Shown: piece after piece, positions 37,300 through 46,823 of the stretch
How positions within the stretch are numbered: the first letter of the stretch is position 1
How the letters are laid out: each line of letters starts with the position of its first letter
Assembly (NCBI RefSeq): GCF_022549495.1
Contig: NZ_JAKZGD010000006.1
Coordinates: 186,001 to 250,000 of the forward strand
Reading direction: 5' to 3'
DNA length: 64,000 nucleotides
Origin: Acinetobacter sp. ANC 4805
GTDB lineage: Bacteria; Pseudomonadota; Gammaproteobacteria; Pseudomonadales; Moraxellaceae
Notes under the pieces: model-generated
Databases searched by the model: none
What the model saw: only the letters and a program-made list of their open reading frames with translations
Told to the model about the DNA's origin: nothing
Position numbers and translations under genes: made by a program

Positions 37300-37541
37300 T
37301 GATCCACCCTTCCTTTCGTTAGATTATATTGGTAATTCCAGTTCTCATACATATACTTAATATCACCATCAGGCGTTCCTAGAAAACGCAGTGGGAAAAG
37401 ATTTAAGGTTTTAATCCTATCAGGTGGTGAGAATATAAAATTATCACTTTTAAGTTTAGGGTCATAAGCCGCATGAGTATGATAAGAACCTATAACAGAC
37501 CATCCAGGCATTGAGCTGAAGGTGGCTATGCAAAAATAAGA
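37290..37541 (-). pseudogene. C-terminal fragment of a DUF4329 (YHTH) polymorphic-toxin-type domain
   Basis: The frame contains GSYHTHAAYDP, SDNF, SPPD and FLGTPDGDIKY, the signature of DUF4329 domains that form the C-termini of Rhs and other polymorphic toxins. HxH followed by SxxD resembles the JAMM metalloprotease pattern, though the upstream Glu is missing. The frame is open only to a stop near 37545; an internal ATG at 37511 begins MPGWSVIGSYHTH. The N-terminal delivery part is absent, so this is a stranded toxin tip with its neighbour gene. Confidence 0.6.
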
Positions 37542-38102
37542 CTATGGGGTCAACCTTGGAATGATGCGTATGCATTTTTTAAAGGTTCAATCTATGTTGA
37601 AGATCGGGCTAAGAGCTTTATGCCTGTTGGCTATACATCGAGAGTTGATGCAGCGAACTTTACTGAAAATTCGACTCAGTCAAATAATAACGATTATTCA
37701 CCGTTCCCCGCATTCGAATGGTTCTATTACAATGCTGATACTGATCAATATTTACAGTTAAGCTCGATTAGCACACTTGAAGCACCTGTTAACAAAGTAC
37801 CTCATTTCCACAGAAAATCACTGGCTTTGATTAATACGGATTTATGGGTAGTTGTAGAAGTAGGAACACAAACACTTTCTGACAACTATACCGCTGTTTC
37901 ACAGCAAATTTTACGAGCTAGTACAGATGGTAATGGCATCGCTATTACACAAATACCATTATCGATGCGTAACGTTAATACACCGAACAATGAAACAGTA
38001 GTATATAAAGTTGCTTATTATTCTTCAGAGCAAACCCAAAGCTTAGGTACAATGCCAGTTGGGTCATTAGGTGGTATCAATACTATTTATTGTAGAAGTT
38101 AA
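37515..38102 (+). pseudogene. 5'-truncated phage-like gene (tail or particle protein C-terminus)
   Basis: An open frame runs from 37515 (just after a TGA) to 38102. The text before the only ATG (37620) reads GGYAKIRLWGQPWNDAY, which looks like coding sequence, so the true start has been lost. The protein is rich in Asn, Thr, Ser and aromatic residues like bacteriophage structural proteins; it has no recognised domain. It meets the toxin fragment head to head at about 37512, a probable deletion or insertion junction. A terminator follows. Confidence 0.5.
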
Positions 38103-38110
38103 TCTGATTA

Positions 38111-38136
38111 AAGCCATGCAATGCATGGCTTATTTA
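38111..38136 (+). terminator. Terminator after the phage-like gene
   Basis: Perfect 9-bp stem AAGCCATGC / GCATGGCTT with an AAT loop, followed by a short T-rich stretch. Confidence 0.7.
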
Positions 38137-38143
38137 AGTTGTA

Positions 38144-38200
38144 AGTGCAAAATAATATATAAAATTCTAGTGCAAAATTAAAAATGAATTAGTGCAAAAT
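38144..38200 (+). repeat. Three direct repeats AGTGCAAAAT
   Basis: Copies at 38144, 38169 and 38191 (spacing 25 and 22). The last is followed by TGCGCGGAAAC. They may be iteron-like or an element end; no gene nearby explains them. Confidence 0.55.
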
Positions 38201-38270
38201 TGCGCGGAAACTTACAGATAGACCACATTACGGTCTATAAAAGGCAGTTGAAAACACAATCAATAGGCAA

Positions 38271-38304
38271 TAAAAAACCTCATAACTCAAATAGTTACGA
38301 GGTT
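38271..38304 (-). terminator. Terminator of the tRNA gene
   Basis: Stem AACCTC-TAACT with AGTTA-GAGGTT; on the minus strand it is followed by TTTTTTATT. It lies just past the tRNA 3' end. Confidence 0.75.
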
Positions 38305-38311
38305 CGATATA

Positions 38312-38388
<77 letters not shown>

Positions 38389-38655
38389 TAAAAATTTTAA
38401 TCATATTTCAATGATTAATTGCTGCCTGATATTAGTTAAATTTAACTTAAATTACAAGCAGATGATTTTATCAAATCACTAAAATAGTGTTTAAAATCAT
38501 AAACTGCGCTGATTCTATCTGATCTTTACATAACGAGTAAAGAAAATCTTGTAATCTTTTGATCATTTAAAAGACATCTAAATTTCTTTTCATCTGGTGT
38601 TTTAGGATATGTATTTTCCTAAAAACTCGTATTAAACTGCTGTCATTCATTTGTA
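38389..38655. other. Intergenic region between tRNA and acyltransferase
   Basis: About 270 AT-rich bases, expected to hold the tRNA and acyltransferase promoters. No other structure is evident. Confidence 0.35.
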
Positions 38656-39213
38656 ATGATTATTGTCATGAGAAAAATTTTAGGAAAATCTATTTTTAAA
38701 GCAACAGGTTGGGAATATAAAGTTGATCCCCAAATTTTAGAAAATAAACAAGTGATTATTGGATTCGAGCATACCTCTAATTTAGACACAATCCTGTCTC
38801 TCGCTTTATTCGAAATTTTAGAACTCAAAATTCACACCCTTATCAAAAAAGAGCTATTCAAAGGCCCTCTAAAACCCCTTTTAGAACGTTTAGGTGGTAT
38901 TCCTGTCGATCGTAAAGCAAATAAAGATATCGTCACTCAAATGGTTGATCTTTTTAATCAAAATGACCATTTTAATCTGGTGATTGCACCCGAAGCCACA
39001 CGCGCTAAAGATGGTGAAACACGTAAACCGATTCGTACAGGCTTCTGGCATATCGCAAAAGCAGCGAATGTTCCCATCATTTTGATGTATGCCAATGCCC
39101 GTACGAAGAAAGGTGGTATTTTAGGAAAAATTTACCCAACGGATTTGCAACAAGACTTAGAAAAAATCAAAACGCTTTATGCTGAATACGGGATTGATGT
39201 AAAAATTCAGTAA
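38656..39213 (+). CDS. 1-acyl-glycerol-3-phosphate acyltransferase-type protein
   Basis: A 185-residue PlsC-like acyltransferase. The catalytic HX4D motif is present as EHTSNLD and the phosphate-binding motif as PEATRAKDGE. The N-terminal membrane helix of classical PlsC is short or absent. Its substrate may be a lysophospholipid or related acceptor. It is monocistronic. Confidence 0.85.
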   Translation: MIIVMRKILGKSIFKATGWEYKVDPQILENKQVIIGFEHTSNLDTILSLALFEILELKIHTLIKKELFKGPLKPLLERLGGIPVDRKANKDIVTQMVDLFNQNDHFNLVIAPEATRAKDGETRKPIRTGFWHIAKAANVPIILMYANARTKKGGILGKIYPTDLQQDLEKIKTLYAEYGIDVKIQ

Positions 39214-39351
39214 TCCCCCTTCTAATTGATCAATATTTGATAATTGATCAAGATTTTAAATTTTGAATATAGGCTATGAGAGTTTTCAAGAAAACCATCG
39301 CTATGCTAATATTCATGCACTTTTTGAGTTTAATTTTTTGGAGTTATTTCC

Positions 39352-40101
39352 GTGGCAGGTCATTCTAAATGGGCGAACACAAAGCATCGTAAAGCAAAAC
39401 AAGATGCCAGCCGTGCCAAAGTCTTTACTAAATATATCCGTGAAATTGTTACTGCTGCAAAGTTAGGTGGTGGCGATGCAGCGAGCAACCCTCGTTTGCG
39501 TGCAGTTGTTGAAAAAGCACTGTCTGTAAATATGACCCGTGACGCAATTAACCGTGCGGTGCAACGTGGCGCTGGTGGTGAAGACAATGAAGATTTGAAC
39601 GAAGTAACCTACGAAGGTTATGGTGTGGGTGGTGTTGCAGTTCTCATTGAAACCATGACTGATAACTTAAACCGTACTGTACCAGACGTTCGCCATTGTT
39701 TCTCAAAAACCAATGGTAATTTGGGGACTTCTGGTTCTGTAGCGTATTTATTTACGAAACGCGGTGAGATTACTTTTGAAGATGTTTCTTTAGAAGATAA
39801 GATCATGGATATCGCTTTAGAAGCAGGCGCAGAAGATATTGAGGTTTCTGAAGATGAAATCTTAGTCATCACTACCCCAGAAAGCTTTGGTGATGTACAA
39901 GATGCTTTGAATGCCGCAGGTTTAAAATCTGACAATGCTGAAGTTGTGATGAGCCCATCGACTAAAGCAGAGATTAATGACATCGATCAAGCCAAACAGA
40001 TCATGAAAATGATTGAAATGTTTGAAGATCTAGATGATGTTCAAAACGTTTATACCAATGTTGAATTTTCTGAAGAAGTTCTAGCTCAACTTGATGCTTA
40101 A
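39352..40101 (+). CDS. yebC: YebC/PmpR/TACO1-family protein
   Basis: A 249-residue three-domain protein opening [19 protein letters not shown], the invariant YebC start. Family members act as transcription regulators and, more recently, as ribosome-associated factors easing translation of proline stretches. GTG is the start codon, with GGAG upstream. It is not next to ruvC here, unlike the common gammaproteobacterial order. Confidence 0.95.
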   Translation: MAGHSKWANTKHRKAKQDASRAKVFTKYIREIVTAAKLGGGDAASNPRLRAVVEKALSVNMTRDAINRAVQRGAGGEDNEDLNEVTYEGYGVGGVAVLIETMTDNLNRTVPDVRHCFSKTNGNLGTSGSVAYLFTKRGEITFEDVSLEDKIMDIALEAGAEDIEVSEDEILVITTPESFGDVQDALNAAGLKSDNAEVVMSPSTKAEINDIDQAKQIMKMIEMFEDLDDVQNVYTNVEFSEEVLAQLDA

Positions 40102-40580
40102 CTAAATCCTCTACTGCCCCCATAAATACTACAAGCAGAGCCTCAATAATAGAGGCTCTTTTTGTTTTGCAAAACGCATGAGTTGATATATAACATATAA
40201 TTAACGCAATCCGCCTTTACGCCTTTATCATATTGTGACTTCAATCTAGAAATGATTTTAGTGTTGCTTAGGGGCAGATGACGTATTTTGCTCTATGAAA
40301 GGCAGCGATATAAATAATATAAGCCAAAACAACGACACCCTGATTATTTCTCTTCTTATCTTGTTGCATTATACGAGACATAGCGAGTCGCCAATTGGAT
40401 TTGAGTATTTCTTTATACATTAAATGTCAATAAACCCCACATTTCATAGTAACAAAATACTACATTCCCATCACTAAGCAGTAATAATTTCCATCACCTT
40501 CTCCATATTTTCTTTCTTAAACTTTGTTACATTTGCAGCCATTACAAAGAGGTCCTATCACTAGGAACATGGAGTTAAAA
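40102..40580. other. Intergenic region after yebC
   Basis: About 480 bases. It holds the yebC terminator (40137-40164) and the promoter region of the glycine-zipper gene. I see no other gene or strong structure. Confidence 0.4.
40137..40164 (+). terminator. Intrinsic terminator after yebC
   Basis: 8-bp stem AGAGCCTC / GAGGCTCT with a 7-base loop and T run. Confidence 0.8.
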
Positions 40581-41009
40581 ATGAAAGTAAATATTCTCTT
40601 ATTGAGCGCAATTTTAGTAAGCTCAACGTTAGCAACAAGTGTTTATGCTGATAATGCGACACGTGTTGCCGCAACTTCTGCTCTAGGTAGTGTGGTTGGT
40701 ACTGCGATTGGTAAAGAAATTGGTGGTAATAGCGGTGCCATGATTGGTTCTGCTGTTGGTGGTGCAGGTGGTGCAGCGGCTGCAAGTAGCAAACGTACTC
40801 GTACTGAAGCTGCAATTGGCGGTGGTTTAGGCGGTGTAGGTGGTTACACTGTCGGTAAAAATATAGGTGGAACGACAGGTGGTTATATTGGTGCAGCTAC
40901 AGGTGCAGCAGGTGGAGCCGCTTTAGGTCGCAAAGTCGGTCAAGACCGTGATTATGACAATTACCAATCGAAAAAATACAAGAAAAAAAGAAAGCATCGT
41001 CATCACTAA
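40581..41009 (+). CDS. Glycine-zipper periplasmic or outer-membrane protein
   Basis: A 142-residue exported protein: signal peptide ending VYA-DNAT, then repeated glycine zippers (VGTAIGKEIGGNSGAMIGSAVGG, GGYTVGKNIGGTTGGYIGAATG, no more than 20 residues shown per unit in the source) and a basic tail (YKKKRKHRHH). Such zippers pack helices in membranes. ATG 40581 with GGAG six bases upstream is preferred to upstream in-frame ATGs at 40524 and 40569. Function unknown. Confidence 0.8.
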   Translation: MKVNILLLSAILVSSTLATSVYADNATRVAATSALGSVVGTAIGKEIGGNSGAMIGSAVGGAGGAAAASSKRTRTEAAIGGGLGGVGGYTVGKNIGGTTGGYIGAATGAAGGAALGRKVGQDRDYDNYQSKKYKKKRKHRHH

Positions 41010-41287
41010 TTCAAAAAAGCACCTACAGGCGCATGCCAGTCAGTCAAGGAAATTTAGTGTATTTCTTAGTCTAAATTTCCTTATATTTGAATTTAAATTG
41101 GTCTAAATTTATGTCTCATTGACAACAATTTCAGCTTTTAAATTCTGAATTGATCAGCATTACACTTACGGGTGCTTTTTTATGTTGAATAGAAATAGCT
41201 ACAATCCCGAGCAAAATACTAGGTTGAATCCTGATTATTATATTTCTAGAATAATTCCTTATTTTTTATATGCCTTTTATTTGCATT

Positions 41288-42652
41288 ATGAATACTGAAT
41301 TACTCTCTCCTGCTGGCTCACTTAAAAATATGCGTTATGCCTTTGCTTATGGTGCTGATGCCGTCTATGCAGGGCAACCTCGTTACAGTCTACGTGTCCG
41401 CAATAATGAGTTTGATCATGAAAACTTAAAAATAGGAATTGATGAAGCACATGCTTTAGGTAAAAAATTTTATGTCGTTGCCAATATTCAACCACATAAC
41501 AGCAAACTTAAAAATTTTATTCGTGACATCGAGCCAATTATTGCAATGCAACCTGATGCATTAATTATGTCTGACCCTGGCTTAATTATGATGGTTCGTG
41601 AGTATTTTCCACAGATGCAGATCCATCTTTCTGTACAAGCAAATGCGATTAATTGGGCAACTGTGAAATTCTGGAAAGATTATGGTTTAAGCAGAGTCAT
41701 TCTTTCTCGGGAACTTGCATTAGAAGAAATTGAAGAAATACAGAAGAATGTACCAGAAATTGAACTCGAAGTTTTTGTACACGGTGCATTATGCATGGCA
41801 TATTCAGGTCGATGCCTACTTTCTGGATATATGAATAAACGTGATGCCAATCAAGGTGCATGTACCAATGCCTGTCGTTGGGAATATAAAATTCACGAAG
41901 CACAAGAAGATACCAATGGTGATGTCATTCCTGTTCAGCAATTAGAAGAATCAAATCAATGCTGTTCTAACAGCGATAAAATGGATGCCGTACAAAGTGT
42001 TTTAGTGCAGCGCAATGATGAGGAAATGTTCGCAGCAGAAGAAGATGAACATGGTACTTATTTCATGAACTCAAAAGACTTACGTGCCATTCAACATGTT
42101 GATCGACTCACCAATATAGGCATTGCCTCACTTAAAATTGAGGGCCGCACAAAATCCTACTTTTATTGTGCAAGAACAGCGCAAATTTATCGCAAGGCAA
42201 TCGATGATGCCTTATCTGGTCAACCGTTTGACCCGAGTTTAATGCATCAGCTAGAAGGTTTAGCAAATCGTGGTTATACCGAAGGCTTCTTACGCCGACA
42301 TGTACATAGCGATTATCAAACTTATGAAGATGGCTCATCACATTTTGACTATCAGCAATTTTGTGGCGAAGTCATTGGGCGAAATGGAGATTACGTACGT
42401 ATCGAAGTTAAAAACCGCTTTTTGATCGGTGACTCACTCGAACTTATGACACCCAAAGGTAATCTAACTTTCACTTTAACTGAAATGCGTGATCTAAAAG
42501 GTCACCCAATCGAGAATGCAAAAGGCTCAGGGCATATTGTAGAAATTCCACTGTCACAAGAGATCGACATTGAGTATGCACTTTTAATTCGTAATCTTCC
42601 GCACGCCAAAGTACAGTTACAAACTGGTACTCTCGCATATTCGGCAGATTAA
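41288..42652 (+). CDS. trhP: tRNA uridine-34 hydroxylation protein TrhP (YegQ, U32 family)
   Basis: A 454-residue protein of the peptidase U32 family; the E. coli counterpart supports prephenate-dependent 5-hydroxylation of tRNA U34. It aligns along its length: MNTELLSPAGSLKNMRYAFA, VYAGQPRYSLRVRNN, SVQANAINW, and the cysteine set in HGALCMAYSGRCLLSGY and NQGACTNACRWEY, which bind a cluster. An in-frame ATG at 41270 adds six residues; MNTELLSPAG matches the family start. yfhL follows one base after the stop. Confidence 0.92.
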   Translation: MNTELLSPAGSLKNMRYAFAYGADAVYAGQPRYSLRVRNNEFDHENLKIGIDEAHALGKKFYVVANIQPHNSKLKNFIRDIEPIIAMQPDALIMSDPGLIMMVREYFPQMQIHLSVQANAINWATVKFWKDYGLSRVILSRELALEEIEEIQKNVPEIELEVFVHGALCMAYSGRCLLSGYMNKRDANQGACTNACRWEYKIHEAQEDTNGDVIPVQQLEESNQCCSNSDKMDAVQSVLVQRNDEEMFAAEEDEHGTYFMNSKDLRAIQHVDRLTNIGIASLKIEGRTKSYFYCARTAQIYRKAIDDALSGQPFDPSLMHQLEGLANRGYTEGFLRRHVHSDYQTYEDGSSHFDYQQFCGEVIGRNGDYVRIEVKNRFLIGDSLELMTPKGNLTFTLTEMRDLKGHPIENAKGSGHIVEIPLSQEIDIEYALLIRNLPHAKVQLQTGTLAYSAD

Positions 42653-42653
42653 T

Positions 42654-42902
42654 ATGGCGCTCTTGATTACAATGGCCTGTATCAATTGTGATATGTGCTT
42701 ACCTGAATGTCCAAATCAAGCCATTTATGAAGGTGCAAAGGTTTACGAAATTGACCCTTTACGTTGTACCGAATGTATTGGGTTTTACGATGCCCCAACC
42801 TGTTTAGCCGTTTGCCCAATTGACTGTATTCAGCTTGATCCTCAACATACCGAAACTCAAATAGAGCTCTTAGCAAAGTTTAATAACTTAAAAATTATTT
42901 AG
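42654..42902 (+). CDS. yfhL: YfhL-family 2[4Fe-4S] ferredoxin
   Basis: An 82-residue ferredoxin with cysteine sets CINCDMCLPECP and CTECIGFYDAPTCLAVCP; the longer loop in the second set is the YfhL (Alvin-type) form. In E. coli, yfhL is needed for RlhA-dependent rRNA hydroxylation by another U32 protein. Here it lies one base after trhP, suggesting it donates electrons or clusters to the U32 enzyme. Confidence 0.92.
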   Translation: MALLITMACINCDMCLPECPNQAIYEGAKVYEIDPLRCTECIGFYDAPTCLAVCPIDCIQLDPQHTETQIELLAKFNNLKII

Positions 42903-42920
42903 AAATAAAATTATAAGTAT

Positions 42921-42948
42921 AAAAAAAGCGCCTTACGGCGCTTTTTTT
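42921..42948. terminator. Bidirectional terminator between yfhL and glyA
   Basis: Perfect stem AAAAAAAGCGCC / GGCGCTTTTTTT with a TTAC loop; A and T tracts on both sides serve both converging genes. Confidence 0.92.
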
Positions 42949-42959
42949 ATATATACAAA

Positions 42960-44216
42960 TTAGTTTGCATATACTGGGAATTTTGCACAAACAGTTGCAA
43001 CTTTAGCTTTCACATCAGCGATAACTTGTTCATTACCTTTGCTATCAATAATGTCAGCAATCCAACCTGCTAGCTCACGTACTTCAGCTTCACCGAAACC
43101 ACGAGTTGTCACAGCAGGCGTACCAATACGGATACCAGAAGTCACAAATGGCGAACGTGGATCATTAGGAACAGCATTTTTGTTTACTGTAATATGAGCA
43201 GCGCCTAACCATGCATCAGCATCTTTACCAGTAACATCTTCTTGCTTAATTAAAGACAATAAGAATAAATGGTTGTCTGTACCACCAGAAACAACGTCGT
43301 AACCACGAGCAATAAACACTTCTGCCATTGCTTGTGCATTTTTAACAACTTGTTGTTGGTATTCTTTATATTCAGGAGCCATTGCTTCTTTAAAACAAAT
43401 TGCTTTAGCAGCAATCGCATGCATTAAAGGACCGCCTTGGTTACCAGGGAAAACAGCTGATTGCAGCTTTTTCTCGATTTCTTCATTTGCTTTCGCAAGA
43501 ATTAAACCAGAACGTGGACCACGAAGTGTCTTATGAGTCGTTGTTGTTGTTACGTCAGCAATTTGAACTGGGTTTGGATAAACACCAGCAGCAACTAAAC
43601 CAGCAACATGCGCCATATCAACAAATAAGTAAGCACCTACTTGATCAGCAATATCACGGAAACGTTGCCAATCAACAACACGGCTGTACGCAGAGAAACC
43701 AGCAACGATCATGCGTGGCTTATGTTCTAAAGCTAAACGTTCAACTTCTTCGTAATCAATTTCGCCTGTTTCAGGGTTTAAACCGTACTGAACTGCGTTA
43801 TAAGTTTTACCAGAGAAGCTAACTTTAGCACCGTGAGTCAAATGACCACCGTGAGCCAAACTCATACCTAGTACAGTATCGCCTGGGTTAAGAAGCGCTA
43901 GATAAACAGCAGAGTTTGCTTGTGAACCCGCATGTGGTTGTACGTTTGCATAGTCTGCACCAAACAACTCTTTTGCACGGTCAATTGCAAGTTGCTCAAC
44001 AACATCAACATATTCACAACCGCCATAATAGCGTTTGCCAGGATAGCCTTCTGCATATTTGTTTGTAAGTTTTGAGCCTTGTGCTTCCATTACAGCTGGT
44101 GAACAATAGTTTTCAGAAGCGATTAACTCAATGTGTGCTTCTTGGCGATCGCCTTCTGAAACAATCGCTTGAGCTAATTCTGGATCAAATTCAGCAATAG
44201 AAATATTGGCAAACAT
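42960..44216 (-). CDS. glyA: Serine hydroxymethyltransferase GlyA
   Basis: PLP enzyme converting serine and tetrahydrofolate to glycine and methylene-tetrahydrofolate. 418 residues. IELIASENY and [15 protein letters not shown] are the conserved substrate region, and [14 protein letters not shown] holds the PLP Lys. The AGGACC ribosome-binding site precedes the ATG. MetR, encoded at 6.3 kb, activates glyA in E. coli, but I do not see a convincing MetR box here. Confidence 0.98.
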   Translation of the reverse strand: MFANISIAEFDPELAQAIVSEGDRQEAHIELIASENYCSPAVMEAQGSKLTNKYAEGYPGKRYYGGCEYVDVVEQLAIDRAKELFGADYANVQPHAGSQANSAVYLALLNPGDTVLGMSLAHGGHLTHGAKVSFSGKTYNAVQYGLNPETGEIDYEEVERLALEHKPRMIVAGFSAYSRVVDWQRFRDIADQVGAYLFVDMAHVAGLVAAGVYPNPVQIADVTTTTTHKTLRGPRSGLILAKANEEIEKKLQSAVFPGNQGGPLMHAIAAKAICFKEAMAPEYKEYQQQVVKNAQAMAEVFIARGYDVVSGGTDNHLFLLSLIKQEDVTGKDADAWLGAAHITVNKNAVPNDPRSPFVTSGIRIGTPAVTTRGFGEAEVRELAGWIADIIDSKGNEQVIADVKAKVATVCAKFPVYAN

Positions 44217-44456
44217 TAGCGGGGGTCCTATAAATTAGGGCTTTTAAGCCGTGCTAAAGATTGGTGCGAATTATAGCATGAAGTTTACTGTTACAGAGAT
44301 TGATATTTATTTAATTATTCGTGAATTTTGTTCATCTGATATATCCGTTGCGCTTTTATCCAAAAGCAGTCCCTTCTTTTTATATAACACCAAAAGCTTT
44401 GCACTGAGACTTAAGCCCAATCTCCAAAATATAGAAATTGGGCTACATCTCACTGC

Positions 44457-45737
44457 TTATTGTTTAACGATTTGGTTTGATGGCATAAGTACATTGACAT
44501 CTTGAACAATATTGCCAATATTTGAAGAATAAGCAGTTGTGTGATCCCACTCTCCTACTCTGTAATTAGAACTTGGGATTGCAGTTCCAACAGATTGAGC
44601 TGAACTGACTAGAAAATCTGTAATTTGTTTAGGTACAGTTTGATCTAGAATACCTTGATAAATAATAATCGGTGTTGTTACCTTTTTCTGTAACGGCTGT
44701 GAGTCTTTTGTCAAGAAAGTATTAACACTTGGTATTTTTATAAAATTAGTTTTCGTTCTAGGATATCCTTGAAGCGTATTATTATTAGCTAAATACGTAT
44801 TCATCGCCCCCTTAAATCTATCGCCTAACACATTATAACAAGCAGAATTTGCAGAAGAGGTTTCAGCAGTCGCTGCTATCAAATCAGTTGGGGAGTTAAA
44901 TACATCACTAAAGTTTAGATTTGGATTCTGATTTTTTAAACCTGCTGTAATTAATGCGGCAAATGTATCTAATGGAGCTAAAATTGCTATTTGAACTTGA
45001 TCTGGTTTTCCAGCTGCTACCCCCTCTCCATTGACAAAAATAGCCTCAAGATTAGATGCAGGTGCCACGGCAACCGTACCTTTATAGTCTAATTTTGCGC
45101 GGCTTGCATATTGCGCAGCACCAAGTACAGCTTGCCCACCTTGAGAATGCCCAACAGCAAGCCATTGCCCATTGGTCTTTTTATTTAAACTGGTTAAGTA
45201 CGCACGTGTAGCGACAACGGCATCGGTAATTGAATAAGCTTCACTTTTGACATTCAGGAATGGATGAGCGTCTTGTTCACTTGGTTCACCTAGTCCTTCA
45301 TAATCAGGGGCAACAACAACATATCCAGAAGCTAACAGTGCTTTTAATAATACTTCATTGCCACCCAAACCTTGGCGACTTGGGGCACATTTATCCGCAA
45401 CACCCGTTGTACCATGCGCCCAAACCACAATAGGCCAGCCATTTGTAGGTTGCATAACTGAAGCGGGCGGCGTAAATACAAGTGCTGTTGCAAATACTTC
45501 TTTATTATTAACACCTAACATCTTATATGTCATGACAACACTATTAGATGAAGCAGCAGCATCAGCCATGCCGTTTAATTCATAGTTTTTAGGAATCCCT
45601 ACCACAGGATCCTTAATATTATTTTCAGGAATCTCAGGTTTTGGTACAAATACTGTAGATCCATCATCATCGCCACCACAAGCTGTCAAAAACAAAGTAG
45701 TGCTCAGCATTGCAACCGTTAATAGTTTAATTTTCAT
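44457..45737 (-). CDS. Alpha/beta-hydrolase lipoprotein (secretory lipase-like)
   Basis: A 426-residue surface or periplasmic lipoprotein with lipobox LTAC (Cys20) and an acidic GGDDDG linker. The nucleophile lies in GHSQGG, the acid in QGILDQTVP and the base in EWDHTTAY; VVWAHGTTG supplies the oxyanion region. It resembles secretory lipases that act on acyl esters. Paired Cys residues (KCAPS, SACYN) may form a disulfide. Substrate unknown. Confidence 0.85.
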   Translation of the reverse strand: MKIKLLTVAMLSTTLFLTACGGDDDGSTVFVPKPEIPENNIKDPVVGIPKNYELNGMADAAASSNSVVMTYKMLGVNNKEVFATALVFTPPASVMQPTNGWPIVVWAHGTTGVADKCAPSRQGLGGNEVLLKALLASGYVVVAPDYEGLGEPSEQDAHPFLNVKSEAYSITDAVVATRAYLTSLNKKTNGQWLAVGHSQGGQAVLGAAQYASRAKLDYKGTVAVAPASNLEAIFVNGEGVAAGKPDQVQIAILAPLDTFAALITAGLKNQNPNLNFSDVFNSPTDLIAATAETSSANSACYNVLGDRFKGAMNTYLANNNTLQGYPRTKTNFIKIPSVNTFLTKDSQPLQKKVTTPIIIYQGILDQTVPKQITDFLVSSAQSVGTAIPSSNYRVGEWDHTTAYSSNIGNIVQDVNVLMPSNQIVKQ

Positions 45738-46002
45738 TTAGTTTTTCCTTAACTATTTTATTTTTGGTTTTATCCTTAGACTGAGTTTATCTAAGGTCAT
45801 TACATTCACAAGAATTACGCCTATTACGAAATTGTTTCAAGTATTTTTTTATATTCCTTTATTTTTGCATTTTATTTATCCAAGGTTTGACTAAATTCTT
45901 CAAAATTCGGCCTCTCTAACGATGATTAAACACAGCTGATCGTTAATTTCTTGTAAGATAATCAACCATAAAACTTATCCCTACGCTATTAGGATTCATG
46001 CT

Positions 46003-46695
46003 ATGCAAGCCATTATCTTAGATACAGAAACCCATACTTTAAATGGTTTGCCAATTGAAATTGCCTACGCACCTATCCATATAGAAAATGGCAAATTAAG
46101 TTTGGATAAAAAACAAATTTTTGATCAACTCTATCAGGTTGGACAACCTATCTCTTATGCTGCGATGGCAGTCCATCATATTTTAGAATCAGATTTAATT
46201 GATCAACCCTTTTATAATGAATTTCAACTCCCTGAACAAACCACCTACATCATTGGTCATAATGTTGATTACGATATTACCGCGATCGAAAAATGTGGTG
46301 TCGATACCTCCAAATTAAAACCGATTTGTACTTTAGCACTAGCTCGTCGTGTTTGGGAAAATGCCGAAGCACATAACATTTCAGCATTAATCTATTTAAT
46401 TTCTAAAGGTAGTGATAAGGCACGAGACATGCTTAAAGGTGCACACCGAGCAGATGCAGACATTATTCTTACTGCCAATATCTTGATGCATATTATTCAT
46501 CAATTGAATATTCAAAATATTGAACAACTTTATATTGCCTCTGAAGAAGCCCGCATTCCAAAAAGCATTACCTTTGGTAAACATAAAGGCACAGCCATCC
46601 AAGATCTTCCCACTGACTATATTCAATGGCTATTACGTCAGGATGACCTTGATCTGTACTTGCGCAAAGCCTTAGAAACAAAATTAATGAAATAA
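46003..46695 (+). CDS. exoX: DEDDh exonuclease ExoX-like
   Basis: A 230-residue 3'-5' exonuclease. The DEDDh motifs are ILDTET (Exo I), IIGHNVDYD (Exo II) and H..DAD in GAHRADADI (Exo III). The C-terminal DUF3820 segment (ITFGKHKGTAIQDLPTDYIQWLL) matches E. coli exodeoxyribonuclease X, which acts in mismatch and UV repair. RNase T is an alternative, less likely because of the FGKxxG domain. Confidence 0.86.
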   Translation: MQAIILDTETHTLNGLPIEIAYAPIHIENGKLSLDKKQIFDQLYQVGQPISYAAMAVHHILESDLIDQPFYNEFQLPEQTTYIIGHNVDYDITAIEKCGVDTSKLKPICTLALARRVWENAEAHNISALIYLISKGSDKARDMLKGAHRADADIILTANILMHIIHQLNIQNIEQLYIASEEARIPKSITFGKHKGTAIQDLPTDYIQWLLRQDDLDLYLRKALETKLMK

Positions 46696-46823
46696 ATCGT
46701 TGCATTTAAGCATTCCATTATTTCAACCAAGACAATGATATTTAATAAATTGTTAACACTACTGTCATTTTTTAACCTTATCTTAATCTTTATTCCAAAT
46801 CTTAATTGGGTGGAGATTAAGAC

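Noticed and set aside
39618..39983. 121-residue frame opposite yebC
   Set aside because: Antisense shadow of yebC, Ser/Thr-rich with no family resemblance.
43487..43822. 111-residue frame opposite glyA
   Set aside because: Glutamine-rich antisense shadow of a well-conserved gene; no start signal.
44414..44444. Terminator after the hydrolase lipoprotein gene
   Set aside because: Stem AGCCCAAT / ATTGGGCT exists but no T run follows on either strand.
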